A stretch of 64,000 nt of DNA, from contig DATFYA010000060.1 of NCBI GenBank assembly GCA_035315345.1, positions 1-64,000 on the forward strand. The letters run 5' to 3'. A model generated the notes under the pieces. The model was given only the letters and a program-made list of their open reading frames with translations. It was not told the DNA's origin and ran no database searches. A program made the translations under genes and the position numbers. The DNA comes from Candidatus Methylomirabilota bacterium (GTDB taxonomy: Bacteria; Methylomirabilota; Methylomirabilia; Rokubacteriales; CSP1-6). Below, one piece after another: positions 51,567 through 60,547 of the stretch; positions within the stretch are counted from its first letter, which is position 1, and the number at the start of each line of letters is the position of its first letter.

Positions 51567-52028
51567 CTACTCGCCCTCGATCGAGATCTCGGTCTTCACC
51601 GAGTTGGCGATGAAGCAGTGCTCGTGGGCCAGCTGGTGGAGGTGGTCGATCTCCTCCGCGCTCGGATGCGTCTCTCCCCCGTAGGCGATGCGAGGACGGA
51701 GCGTCACCCGGCTCACCCAGACCGCGCCGCGGTCGTTCTTGCGCAGCACCCCGACCGCGTCGTCCTCGTACCGCTCCACCACGAACCCCGCTTTCATGGC
51801 CACGTGGAGGAACGTCAGCATGTGGCAGCTGGCGATCGCGGCCACGAAGGCCTCCTCGGGATCGACGCCGGCCGGATTGGAGTAGGGCGCCGGGATCACC
51901 GAGGGGGAGGGGGAGGCCGTGACGGTGACGCCGCCGTCGAAGGCCCAGGTGTGCTCGCGCGAGTAGCGGCCACGGAGGAAGCCGTCGCCCTGCAGGGCCC
52001 AGCGGATCGCCGCCTTGTGCTCAGCCAT
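51567..52028 (-). CDS. OsmC/Ohr-family peroxiredoxin-like protein
   Basis: A 153-residue protein. The first conserved Cys is in FVAAIASCHMLTFLHVAMKA and the second in AHEHCFIANSVKTEI, the arrangement of OsmC and Ohr. These small dimeric enzymes reduce organic hydroperoxides with the Cys pair. No redox regulator such as OhrR is adjacent. It precedes the HAD gene by 8 bases and follows the DinB gene by 62 bases on the same strand. Confidence 0.9.
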   Translation of the reverse strand: MAEHKAAIRWALQGDGFLRGRYSREHTWAFDGGVTVTASPSPSVIPAPYSNPAGVDPEEAFVAAIASCHMLTFLHVAMKAGFVVERYEDDAVGVLRKNDRGAVWVSRVTLRPRIAYGGETHPSAEEIDHLHQLAHEHCFIANSVKTEISIEGE

Positions 52029-52090
52029 GACTCCGAGTGTGCCACCGATCGCCCGGCGGGCCCAGGAAGGCGGCCCGGCCGCGCCGCGCG

Positions 52091-52600
52091 CTACCAGTCA
52101 CCCGCGTACTGGGTGCGATGCGGCGCGGTCTGCGCGAGGAGGCGCGCACGCCGCAGCTCCACCAGCTGGCGCGTGTGGAGCAGGTCGTGCGCGGCCCACG
52201 AGGCGAGCAGGTCCCCGGCGGTGATGGGGCCGAACGAGGCCTGGTACTCACGGCTCCAGTCGGGCGCGATCAGTCCGCCGAGCCAGGCCAGCGAGCGCTC
52301 CCGCTCGAGCAGGAATCCCGGGAGCGCTTCCGCGAGGTCCCGCTCGTTGTAGCGCCGCGCGGTGACCCAGCCGCCCGGATCGATGCGCACCCAGGCCTCC
52401 TGCGGCCGATGCAGCACGACGTCGAGCCGCGGCCGGAAGTCCTCGCGCTCCTCGTCGTGGAGATGGCACACCACCTCGAGCAGCGACCAGGCGTCGGGCG
52501 CCGGTCGCCGACGCGCCTCCTCCGCCGTCACTCCGGCCACGAGCGCCGCGATGGTCTCCGCGCCCTGGGCCAGCTCGCGGCGCACGAGATCGAGACGCAC
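52091..52600 (-). CDS. DinB-family (four-helix bundle) protein
   Basis: A 169-residue protein read from a GTG at 52600, inside the end of the upstream kinase gene by 12 bases. The metal-binding His of the DinB/YfiT fold can be placed in SLLEVVCHLHDEEREDF and the C-terminal SWAAHDLLHTRQLVELRRA. Other family features are TAEEARRRPAPDAWS and FLLERERSLAWLGGL. DinB-like proteins include thiol transferases (bacillithiol, mycothiol) and maleylpyruvate isomerases; no specific role can be read. The start could be at another GTG. Confidence 0.82.
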   Translation of the reverse strand: MRLDLVRRELAQGAETIAALVAGVTAEEARRRPAPDAWSLLEVVCHLHDEEREDFRPRLDVVLHRPQEAWVRIDPGGWVTARRYNERDLAEALPGFLLERERSLAWLGGLIAPDWSREYQASFGPITAGDLLASWAAHDLLHTRQLVELRRARLLAQTAPHRTQYAGDW

Positions 52601-52611
52601 CGCGGAGCCGG

Positions 52612-55368
52612 TCAGGCGGCCCGGCCGGCGGGCAGCCACACGCGAAACGTGGCGCCGCCGTGGGGATGGTTCTCGGCCGAGATGTCGCCGCCGTGTGCCT
52701 CGACGATCGAGCGGCTGATCGTGAGCCCCATGCCGAGCCCCTCGGACTTCGTGGTGAAGAAGGGCTCGAAGAGCCGCGACAGCTGATCTGCCGCGATGCC
52801 CTTGCCGCTGTCGTGGATGCCGAATTCCACGTGGCCGTCGTGGGCCGCGGTCCACATCGCGACCTTGCGGACCTGCGCGGGTCCGTTCGCGGCCGCGGTG
52901 ATCCCGTTCGCGAGCAGGTTCAGCATCACCTGCTGGAGCTGGATGGGATCGCCCAGCGCCGCGGGCAACGGCACCGCGGGGCGCAGCTCGAGGGTGACGT
53001 TGCGCAGGAGCGCGTCGTTGCGGATCAGGGCGACCACGTACCGGGCCAGATCGTTGAGGTCGACCGGCTGCAGCTCCGCCGGCTCCTTGCGGAGCAGCCG
53101 GCGCACGCGATGGATCACCTCGCCGGCGCGCCGATCATCCTCGATGATGTCGTGCAGGCATGCCCGCAGCTCGGCCAGGTCGGGGGGCGCGAAGGCGAGG
53201 AACCGCTCGGCGGCCTGTGCGTTGCTGAGAATGGCCGCGAGCGGTTGATTCAGCTCGTGGGCGAACGACGACGCCAGCTCGCCCATCGCGGCGACCCGGT
53301 CCATGTGGGCGATCTCGTCGAGATGACGCTTGGCCCTCGCCTCGGCCCGCTTGCGCGCGGTGATCTCGAGGCGGGTGATGGCCGCGCCGGCCGCGGGCTG
53401 CTGGAGCCGGCGCACCCGGATCTCGAACCAGCGATCCTCGTAGACCTGGCGCGACGGGTGCTCGAGCGAGCCCTCGCGCTGCTGCCCGTCCAGGACCGAG
53501 CCGACCAGCGCGAGCATCGCCGGCGCGTCGGGGTCGCCCGCCTCGATCAGGGAGCGGCAGGTCTCCACGTAGCTGGCGCCGGCCGGCACCGCGGTGAGTG
53601 GGTGGGTCGCGGCCGCCCAGGCGTCGTTGACCTGCACGATGCGCCCGTCGCCGTCGATGATGGCGGTCTCTCCGGGCGGCGCGGCGAGGACGGCGCGGGT
53701 GAACGCCTCGCTGGTCTCGAGCGCGGTCGCCGCCTGCTGGCGGGCCAGCACGCCCGCGAAGGGCTCGGCCAGGAGCTGCAGCCGGCGCACCAGATCCTTC
53801 GGCCACGCCCGCGGATCGCGAACGGTCACGAACATCAGCGCGCCCAGCATCTGCCGGCCCCGCGCGAGCGGGATCACGATCAGGGACTGCACGCCGATCT
53901 GCTCGAGGCCCCGGCGATCGTCCGCGGCCTCGGCCGGCAGGTCGTCCAGGCTGGACAGGCTGTAGACTTCCCCGGCCTCCCAGAGCCGCCGCAGGAAGGG
54001 AAACGCGTCGAGCAGCAGCACCGACGGGGGCCCCTCGGTGCCCGACCTGGTCCAGATGTGCGCGGGTACGATGGACCGGGTGCTGGGTGAGACCTCCCAG
54101 AGCGTCGCCCGGTCCACGTCGAGAAACGTGGCGATGCGACGGAGCGCGTTCTGGACCTCCTCGTCGAGGCCGACCCGCGTCTGGCTTCCGATCAGGGTCG
54201 AGACCTCGGCCAGCAGCATCTCGAAGCGCAGGCGCTCCGCCTGATCCGCCTGGGCCCGACGGCGGCGCCGACGCTCGAGCAGCAGCCCGGCGATCAGGAC
54301 CGTCTGCGCGGCGAGCACGGCGCCCGCGATCGCGACCTGCCACCCGTACTGTGCCCAGAGCGTCGGCTGGCGGTAGAGCACCCGGCTCCCCGCGGGCAGC
54401 CGCGCCTCGTCGAGATGCCAGCGGCGAAGCTGGCGCCAGTCGAAGGTGGGCACGCCGGAGGCCTGGCTCCGCGTCGGGTCCGGGGGCATCGGCTCCCCGC
54501 GCACGAGCCGCAGCGTGAGCGCGCCCGCCTCGCGGCCCATCTCCTCGTAGTCCACCACCGACCCGCCCACCGCGCCGCCGCCGATGTGCGAGCCGAAGAC
54601 GGTGAAGACGGGAACGCGGGCGGCGGACAGGGACGCCGTGCTCTCCGCTCCGAAGAAGCGCCGACCGGCGCCGTCGGCGAGGACGCTCGACGCCAGCACG
54701 ACGGTGTGATCCGGCAGCGCGGCGAGACGGGCCAGCGTGGCCTGGAGGGGCAGTCCGGTCAGATCGATGAGGTCGAGCCGATCGCGATAGGACGACACCG
54801 CCTGCCGGCCGCGGTCGTTGTTCCGCTGGTCGCGGGCGTGGGTGCCGCCGATCAGGGCGACGTGTCGGGTGCCGGGCAACAGATCGAGCGCGGCGCGCAG
54901 CGTGCCCTCGAAATCGAACCGGACGGTCGTCGCGTGCATGCCCGGGAGCAGGCGGAGACCGGCCACGGTGCGCTCCTCCACGTCGCACGCGACGACCGGG
55001 ACGCCCGGCCACAGGCTGTCGCGCGATCGAAGCAGGAAGTAGAGGGCCTCGGGCCCCACCGCGAGGATGGCGTCGAGTCGTCGCGTGTGCTTGAGGCGCA
55101 GCATCTCGCGCAGGTGATTCTCCTCGTCGGTCAGGTTGAATCGCGCGAGATCGACGTGCTCCGTCTCGACGGTGGTCCGGATCGGCTCGTCGGCCACGAG
55201 GGCGGCGCGGGCCGCGGTGGCCACCCGGGTCGAGGAGGGCTGGCCGATCGGTCCGCCGAGCAAGAGGAGGATCGATTGGCCGGGCGCGGCGTCGATGTCC
55301 GCGGCTGCGGCCGGAGGGGCCAGCGTCGCCGCGAGCAGCAGCGCGATCGACCACGCGCGCGAGCGCAC
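52612..55368 (-). CDS. Sensor histidine kinase with periplasmic ABC-substrate-binding-like sensor, GAF and PAS domains
   Basis: A 918-residue kinase starting at a GTG. Order: signal peptide (ALLLAATLAPPAAAA), a periplasmic ABC_sub_bind-like domain about 30-300, one membrane helix near 345 (WQVAIAGAVLAAQTVLIAGL), GAF about 385-560, PAS about 570-680 and a HisKA/HATPase core. The phosphoacceptor is His704 in SFAHELNQPLAAILSNAQAA; the N box is LLANGITAA and the G1 box HDSGKGIAADQ, both normal; the G2 region is EGLGMGLTISRSIVE. It overlaps DinB and lies 24 bases after its paralogue. It senses a small ligand outside the membrane; the partner regulator is likely the receiver at 58725. Confidence 0.9.
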   Translation of the reverse strand: MRSRAWSIALLLAATLAPPAAAADIDAAPGQSILLLLGGPIGQPSSTRVATAARAALVADEPIRTTVETEHVDLARFNLTDEENHLREMLRLKHTRRLDAILAVGPEALYFLLRSRDSLWPGVPVVACDVEERTVAGLRLLPGMHATTVRFDFEGTLRAALDLLPGTRHVALIGGTHARDQRNNDRGRQAVSSYRDRLDLIDLTGLPLQATLARLAALPDHTVVLASSVLADGAGRRFFGAESTASLSAARVPVFTVFGSHIGGGAVGGSVVDYEEMGREAGALTLRLVRGEPMPPDPTRSQASGVPTFDWRQLRRWHLDEARLPAGSRVLYRQPTLWAQYGWQVAIAGAVLAAQTVLIAGLLLERRRRRRAQADQAERLRFEMLLAEVSTLIGSQTRVGLDEEVQNALRRIATFLDVDRATLWEVSPSTRSIVPAHIWTRSGTEGPPSVLLLDAFPFLRRLWEAGEVYSLSSLDDLPAEAADDRRGLEQIGVQSLIVIPLARGRQMLGALMFVTVRDPRAWPKDLVRRLQLLAEPFAGVLARQQAATALETSEAFTRAVLAAPPGETAIIDGDGRIVQVNDAWAAATHPLTAVPAGASYVETCRSLIEAGDPDAPAMLALVGSVLDGQQREGSLEHPSRQVYEDRWFEIRVRRLQQPAAGAAITRLEITARKRAEARAKRHLDEIAHMDRVAAMGELASSFAHELNQPLAAILSNAQAAERFLAFAPPDLAELRACLHDIIEDDRRAGEVIHRVRRLLRKEPAELQPVDLNDLARYVVALIRNDALLRNVTLELRPAVPLPAALGDPIQLQQVMLNLLANGITAAANGPAQVRKVAMWTAAHDGHVEFGIHDSGKGIAADQLSRLFEPFFTTKSEGLGMGLTISRSIVEAHGGDISAENHPHGGATFRVWLPAGRAA

Positions 55369-55392
55369 GGGCCGGTCAGCGTCGAGCCGGCG

Positions 55393-58014
55393 TCACGGCC
55401 GGGCGGGGGCCCGGCCGTCCGAGCCGGGCAAGGTCACGCACATCGTGATGCCGCGCTCCGGATTGCGCGCGGCCCGGATCTCGCCTCCGTGGGCGCGCAC
55501 GATCGTGCGGCTGATCGAGAGGCCCATCCCGAGGCCTTCCGGCTTGGTGGTGAAGAAGGGCTCGAACATCCGCTCCAGCGCCCCCTCCGACAGCATCGGG
55601 CCGGTGTCGCAGACCAGCAGCTCCAGGCCGACCGGGCAGGGCTGGATGCGGACGAGCAGCTCGTGCGGGCTCGCCGCGCCGGCCATGGCGTCGTAGGCGT
55701 TCATGAAGAGATTGAGGACGACCTGCTGCAGCTGCACCCGATCGCCGGAGACCAAGGGCGCGACCGGACTGACGTCGAGCCGGACCGCGATGGACTTGGC
55801 GATCGCGTCGCTGCGAAGGAGCGCGACGACCTCGCCGACCACGGTGCGCATGTCCACCGCCACCGGCTGGGACTCGCTGCGCTTGAGCAGGCTCCGCAGC
55901 CCCCGGATCACGTCGCCACCGCGCTTGCCGTCCTTGGCGATGTCGCCGAGGATCTCGTGCAGCTCGGCCAGGTCCGCGTTCCCGCGGTCGAGCAGCCGCT
56001 GCGCGGCCTGCGCGTTGCTCACGATCGCGGTGAGTGGCTGGTTCAGCTCGTGTCCGATCGAGCCGGCCAGCTCACCGACCGCGAGCACCCGCGCCGCGTG
56101 GGCGAGGCTCTGCCGGTGCTGCTGGGCTTCCAGCTCGCTGCGCTTGCGCCGGGTGATGTCGTGATGCGTGATGACCGCGCCCCCCGCCGGCCGCTCCAGC
56201 GGCACCGCCAGCATCTCGGACCAGCCGCTCTCCTGGCCGCGCGGCCAGACGTACTCGATCGAGAAGCCCCGGCTGGTCCCGGCGAGCAGCGGCTGCAGGC
56301 CCTCGAGCGCGACCTGGCCTTCCGGGATGCCCAGCCGGGCCACCCCGCGGCAGGCCTCGAGGTAGTTGCCGCCTACGAGCAGCTCGGTCAGGAGCGCGCC
56401 CGCGTGGGCGCGGGCCTGACTGGACCAGGCGTCGTTGACCCGGAGGATGCTGCCGTGTCGATCGACCACCGCGACCGCGCCGGTCAGCGACGCCAAGACC
56501 GCCTGATTGAGGATCTCGCCCTCGCGGGCCGCGCTGTCCGCCCGCTGGCGCATCACGGAGGCGGTGAGGATCTCGCCGAGCAGCCGGAGACGCTCCACGA
56601 TGCCGCCGGACCAGGCGCGCTCGGCGCGCAGGGTCGACAGTCCCAGCAGACCGATGTGGGTGCCGGAGGCGGCGAGCGGGACCATCACCGCCGACCGGAT
56701 GCCGAGCCGGCGATAGCCCGCGCGGTCGAGGGCGGCCTCGGCGGGCAGATCGTCGACACGCGCGAAGCGGACGACCTGGCCGCGGCGGATTCGCTCGCGC
56801 GACCACGGGAAGTCGTCGTTGAGGAACTGGGCGGGCGGCGGCGCGATCCCGGGCCGGAACACCACGTTCGTGACCTGAACCGATCGCCCGTCGCTCGCCG
56901 GCCGCGCGATCGCGGCCCGGTCCACGTCGAGGAAGTGGAGGATGCGCTCCAGCGCGCCCCGCGTCGCCTCGTCGAGCCGCTCGACCGGGCGGTCCGCGAA
57001 GTCGGCGGACACCTCCGACAGCAGCCGCTCGAATCCGAGCTGCTCCCGGAGCCGCCCCTCGGCCTTCTCGCGCTCGCGGATGACCGCGGCCAGGAGCATC
57101 AGGGAGACCGCGGTCACCCCCATCACGATGAAGAACTGCAGGGAGAACGTCTGGGCCGCCTCGGGGCGCTCGACGAGGGTCTCGAGCAGCCGCGAGGCGC
57201 CCATCGTCATGCAGAAGGTGACCGCGAAGAGCGATCCGCTCACGCCGGCCGGGCCGAAGCGCACCGCGGCCCACAGCAGGAGCGGCAGCGGCGTGTACAT
57301 GAGCGCGGGGATGTGGCTCGGCTCGGAGACGCCGATGAGCAGCCCGGCCACGGCGAGCCCGAGCACCAGGCCCGTGGCCTCGGTGAGACGGCTGGCCAGC
57401 GGGCGACGGAACCAGGCTCGGCTCCAGTTGATGCCGAGCACGAGGATCGGGGTCACCACGAGCACGGTGAGCGCGTTGCTCGCGAAGCGGATGGCCCACG
57501 CCGGCCAGTAGCGGATGCCCTCCGGCCACGCGGAGGCCACCCACATCCACACGTCGGCGAACGAGGCCACGAACGGGGCGAACCCGGCCGCCGCCGCGAT
57601 GAACACGATCACGTGGCGGAGGTTATCGAAGTCGATGCGGGCGCCGAGCAGGCGGCGCACCAGGACCGCGCCGAGCACGGCCTGGCCGCAGTTGGTGGCG
57701 AAGAGCCCCAGCAGGAGGGGCAGCGGGAAGTCCGCGCGCAGCGCGGTCACGAAGTGGACCGGGAACGTCGCGAGCAGGTACACCGCCCAGCGGCGCGGAG
57801 ACGTGGCGAGCAGGACCGAGAGCAGGATCGCATTCGGGGGCCAGAGAATCGACGGGCCGCCGCCGGGGAACTTGGCCTGGAAGCCGACCTGCATGCCGAC
57901 GTAGTACGCGGCGGCGGTGAAGACGGCGAGCAGGAGCGGACGGCTCGTCCGCGCCAGATCGGTCAGGCGGGAGCCACGCCCCACGCGGTCGAGCAGTAGC
58001 GCGAAGGCGCTCAC
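55393..58014 (-). CDS. MASE1-domain sensor histidine kinase with GAF and PAS domains (paralogue with altered G1 box)
   Basis: An 873-residue kinase read from GTG 58014 (longer starts are possible). The N-terminal MASE1-like membrane domain, about 20-310, has YYVGMQVGFQAKFPGGG, SILWPPNAILLSVLLA and many helices. GAF (about 345-500) and PAS (about 515-640) follow. The HisKA core has His655 in SIGHELNQPLTAIVSNAQAA and G2 FTTKPEGLGMGLSISRTIVR. The G1 box is unusual: CDTGPMLSEGALERMFEPF lacks the second Gly of DxGxG seen in its neighbour (HDSGKG). GAF-PAS-kinase halves of the two genes are clearly paralogous, so only sensors differ. Confidence 0.88.
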   Translation of the reverse strand: MSAFALLLDRVGRGSRLTDLARTSRPLLLAVFTAAAYYVGMQVGFQAKFPGGGPSILWPPNAILLSVLLATSPRRWAVYLLATFPVHFVTALRADFPLPLLLGLFATNCGQAVLGAVLVRRLLGARIDFDNLRHVIVFIAAAAGFAPFVASFADVWMWVASAWPEGIRYWPAWAIRFASNALTVLVVTPILVLGINWSRAWFRRPLASRLTEATGLVLGLAVAGLLIGVSEPSHIPALMYTPLPLLLWAAVRFGPAGVSGSLFAVTFCMTMGASRLLETLVERPEAAQTFSLQFFIVMGVTAVSLMLLAAVIREREKAEGRLREQLGFERLLSEVSADFADRPVERLDEATRGALERILHFLDVDRAAIARPASDGRSVQVTNVVFRPGIAPPPAQFLNDDFPWSRERIRRGQVVRFARVDDLPAEAALDRAGYRRLGIRSAVMVPLAASGTHIGLLGLSTLRAERAWSGGIVERLRLLGEILTASVMRQRADSAAREGEILNQAVLASLTGAVAVVDRHGSILRVNDAWSSQARAHAGALLTELLVGGNYLEACRGVARLGIPEGQVALEGLQPLLAGTSRGFSIEYVWPRGQESGWSEMLAVPLERPAGGAVITHHDITRRKRSELEAQQHRQSLAHAARVLAVGELAGSIGHELNQPLTAIVSNAQAAQRLLDRGNADLAELHEILGDIAKDGKRGGDVIRGLRSLLKRSESQPVAVDMRTVVGEVVALLRSDAIAKSIAVRLDVSPVAPLVSGDRVQLQQVVLNLFMNAYDAMAGAASPHELLVRIQPCPVGLELLVCDTGPMLSEGALERMFEPFFTTKPEGLGMGLSISRTIVRAHGGEIRAARNPERGITMCVTLPGSDGRAPARP

Positions 58015-58195
58015 GGGTCGTCTTCGGTACCGGGTGCTGTCGTCCCGAGTGTCATTCAGGGCAACGGGTTCGCGCGCGGCGGCTCTTCCTCCTCGCCCTC
58101 CCCGACGCCTGGAGAGTGCGAGTGTCAATCAATTGGCGGGCAATGTCAAGACAGCCGCGCCCGCCGAGCCCTACCATGCAGAGCGAGGAGAGCGT

Positions 58196-58375
58196 GTGGA
58201 CATGTTCAAGGTGGGGGATCAGGTGGAGCGACGCGAGTGGATCGGGATGACGAAGGGACAGGTCGTCGAGGTGACGTGCGCCGACGCGACCGTCGCGGTG
58301 GAGTGGCAGGTGGGATTTCGGCTGGCCGGCACGAGGACGACCGAGCGGGCCGGCGATCTCAGGAAGTCGGTATGA
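58196..58375 (+). CDS. Small beta-rich protein of unknown function
   Basis: A 59-residue protein from a GTG placed 5 bases after AGGAG; ATG 58202 is the alternative. The sequence is beta-rich: MFKVGDQVERREWIGMTKG, QVVEVTCADATVAVEWQVG. It looks like a single SH3/KOW-type barrel, as in some small DUFs, but no named family is recognised. Its stop overlaps the next gene (ATGA). It lies between the kinase pair, on the other strand, and the receiver gene. The gap 58015-58195 holds the ribosome-binding site and nothing else evident. Confidence 0.55.
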   Translation: MDMFKVGDQVERREWIGMTKGQVVEVTCADATVAVEWQVGFRLAGTRTTERAGDLRKSV

Positions 58376-58677
58376 CCATGCGCCCTCCACCCGCTCGCCC
58401 GACGCGCACGATCGCATTGCGTGAGGTCTACATCGAAGAGAAGCCGGGTCGGCTGACCGCCGTCTTCGTCCTGAGCGCCCGGCCCGATCGCCTCTGGGTC
58501 GACTTTTTCAGGGGGCGCGCCTGGTACAGCATCTACGATGCGGCTTCCGCGCGCTTCTCGGGCCGGCGAGCGCGGGTCGAGCTGCTGCGACGCGAAGACC
58601 TCGCCCCGCTCAGCGCGTCGATGGAGCGGTTCATCGAAGGCGCGAACCTCGACGCCGAGCTGTCGGGGCTTCCCTAG
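58372..58677 (+). CDS. Small protein of unknown function, coupled to the upstream small gene
   Basis: A 101-residue protein. After a short Pro/Arg-rich head (RPPPARPTRTIALREVYIE) it has VFVLSARPDRLWVDFFRGRA and YSIYDAASARFSGRRARVEL, a mixed alpha/beta pattern, then SASMERFIEGANLDAELSG. No family is recognised. The ATG overlaps the preceding stop, so the two small proteins are made together. Placed between a kinase pair and a receiver, it might modulate that system, but this is inference. Confidence 0.5.
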   Translation: MTMRPPPARPTRTIALREVYIEEKPGRLTAVFVLSARPDRLWVDFFRGRAWYSIYDAASARFSGRRARVELLRREDLAPLSASMERFIEGANLDAELSGLP

Positions 58678-58724
58678 CGTCGGAGCCCGGGGCGGCGATC
58701 GCCGGCCCCGCCGATCGTCCATCG

Positions 58725-59195
58725 TCAGATGTCGGCGAGCGCCCGTCCGATCGCGCCGATGAGGGCTTTCTCGTCGAACGGCTTCCGGAGATAGTCCACC
58801 GCGCCGGCCAGCCGCGCCCGCTCGCGTGTAAGGACAGTGTCGTGCGCGGTGATGAAGATGATCGGGATCTGCCGCGAATCGGGCAGCCGCTCGTGCACGT
58901 CGAAGCCGCTCAGGTCGCCCAGATGGATGTCCAGGACCAGGCAGTCGATCCGCGCCAGCTGGGAGGAGGACAGGACCTCCTCGGCCGATCCGAAGGTCTC
59001 CACCGAGAAGCCGGCGGCCTGCAGGAGCCGACGGAGGGCTCGCAGGATCGACGCATCGTCGTCCACCACGCCGACGGTCGCCCGCCGTCCGTTCGGCGCC
59101 GGACCGGCGTCGGGGACCAGGAAAGTGGGCTCAGCCCTCTGCCGATCTGGAATGACGGTGGCCTCCCGCCCTGCCGGCGGTTGGGGTCGATACAA
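58725..59195 (-). CDS. Receiver-only response regulator (FixJ-like, no output domain)
   Basis: A 156-residue protein read from a TTG; the true start may be later, because the first 38 residues are not part of the fold. The receiver is VGVVDDDASILRALRRLLQA, ARIDCLVLDIHLGDLSGFDV (phospho-Asp), IIFITAHDTV (the conserved Thr) and VDYLRKPFDEKALI (Lys). No helix-turn-helix or other output domain follows, so it must act by protein contact, as an intermediate or sink, or through a distant regulator. It lies on the same strand as the two sensor kinases, past the two small genes. Confidence 0.85.
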   Translation of the reverse strand: MYRPQPPAGREATVIPDRQRAEPTFLVPDAGPAPNGRRATVGVVDDDASILRALRRLLQAAGFSVETFGSAEEVLSSSQLARIDCLVLDIHLGDLSGFDVHERLPDSRQIPIIFITAHDTVLTRERARLAGAVDYLRKPFDEKALIGAIGRALADI

Positions 59196-59282
59196 TCGTC
59201 TCGGCCGATCAGATGTAGCATTTCCCGCCGTCCCACCCTATGGGACGAAGGTCCTACAGGGGTGGGCCGGCTCCCGCCGCGG

Positions 59283-60461
59283 CTACTGGAACTCGAGCGT
59301 CGCCGCGCGCAGGCCGCAGAGCAGCTTGCCGGCGGTTTCGAGACACCGGTCGTTGGCGGGCGGCATCACCGGCCCGGCCAGCGCATCGCGATGCCAGCGC
59401 TCGAGCGGCATGTCCTTCAGGATGCCCCGGCCGCCGGCCAGGCGCAGGGCGCGCTCGGTGGCCATCAGGCCCACGTCGGCACAGTAGGTCTTGGCCTGGT
59501 TGACCGCGAGCATGGTCGCCTCGCGGTCGTCCGCCATCTTGACGGTCGCGGCCTCGTGGAGGAGGAGCCGGGCGGCGCGAATCTGGGTGCCGACCTCGGC
59601 CACCGTGCGCTGCACCAGCGGGTGATGGCTGATGGGCTCGGTGGACGGCCGCTGGATCTTGGTGCGGGCGTACTCGGCCATGTACTCGAAGGCGGCCTCC
59701 CCGATACCCAGATAGACCGCGGCGTAGCCGAGCGCGAAGCCCTGCAGGTCGATGGTGAGGTACTGGCCCGGGCGGCCCACCACGTTCGCGGGATCGACCA
59801 CGCAGTCGTAGCGAATCGTGTGGCTGATGGTGCCGCGCATGCCCGTTGCGTTCCACGTGCCCTCGATCTTCACGCCGGCGTCGCGGCTCGGGATCATGGC
59901 CGAGACCACGCCCTCGCGAGCGCTGGTCTGGCCCTCCAGGATGCCGGTGACGAAGAAGTAGTCGGCGGCGTCACCGAGCGAGCAGAACTGCTTGACCCCG
60001 GCCACCCGGTAGCCGCCGTCAACGGCGGGCCGGAACACGGTATTGAGCACGAACTTGTCGCGGAAGCTCTGCTCGGGCTCGCTCGTGATCGAGGCGATGC
60101 GGGCGCCTCGGCCCACGATCTCGCCGAAGTAGCGTCGGCGCTGCTCCTCGGTGCCCAGCGCGGCCAGGAAGGTCGTGACCGTCGAGTGCATGTTGAAGGT
60201 GAGCGCGGTGGCCGAGCAGCCCTTGGCGATCTCGCGGAGGGCGTGCACATAGGTCACCGGGTCAGCGCCCACTCCGCCGTACTCGCGCGGGACGGTCAGG
60301 GCCAGGAGGCCGGCCGCGTGGAGATCGGCGTAGTTCTCGTAGGGGAAGCTCGACTCCGCGTCGTACCGGGGGGCCCGCGGGGCGAATCGCTCGCGGGAGA
60401 GCGCGGCAGCCCGCTCGACCACGCGGCGCTGCTCGGCCGTCAAGGGTGGGAGCGGGAACAC
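59283..60461 (-). CDS. Acyl-CoA dehydrogenase family protein (B)
   Basis: A 392-residue flavoprotein starting at a GTG before FPLPPLTAEQRRVVERAAA. Motifs are ALTVPREYGGVGADPVTYVH, CSATALTFNMHSTVTTF, ITSEPEQSFRDKF, VAGVKQFCSLGDAADYFF and LRLAGGRGILKDMPLERWHR. It is a close paralogue of the enzyme at 46082: both share MHSTV, the ALGYAAVY-x-GI segment and the P-I-SH region before helix I. It stands alone, divergent from the VKOR-like gene, with no adjacent electron-transfer flavoprotein. Substrate unknown. Confidence 0.9.
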   Translation of the reverse strand: MFPLPPLTAEQRRVVERAAALSRERFAPRAPRYDAESSFPYENYADLHAAGLLALTVPREYGGVGADPVTYVHALREIAKGCSATALTFNMHSTVTTFLAALGTEEQRRRYFGEIVGRGARIASITSEPEQSFRDKFVLNTVFRPAVDGGYRVAGVKQFCSLGDAADYFFVTGILEGQTSAREGVVSAMIPSRDAGVKIEGTWNATGMRGTISHTIRYDCVVDPANVVGRPGQYLTIDLQGFALGYAAVYLGIGEAAFEYMAEYARTKIQRPSTEPISHHPLVQRTVAEVGTQIRAARLLLHEAATVKMADDREATMLAVNQAKTYCADVGLMATERALRLAGGRGILKDMPLERWHRDALAGPVMPPANDRCLETAGKLLCGLRAATLEFQ

Positions 60462-60547
60462 GGCCCCGCTAGCCTAGCGCCACCGCGGGGGCCGCGCAAC
60501 CGCGGGCGCGCGGCCCGCCGCCGGCGCTGTGGTACTGTGATCGCGAC

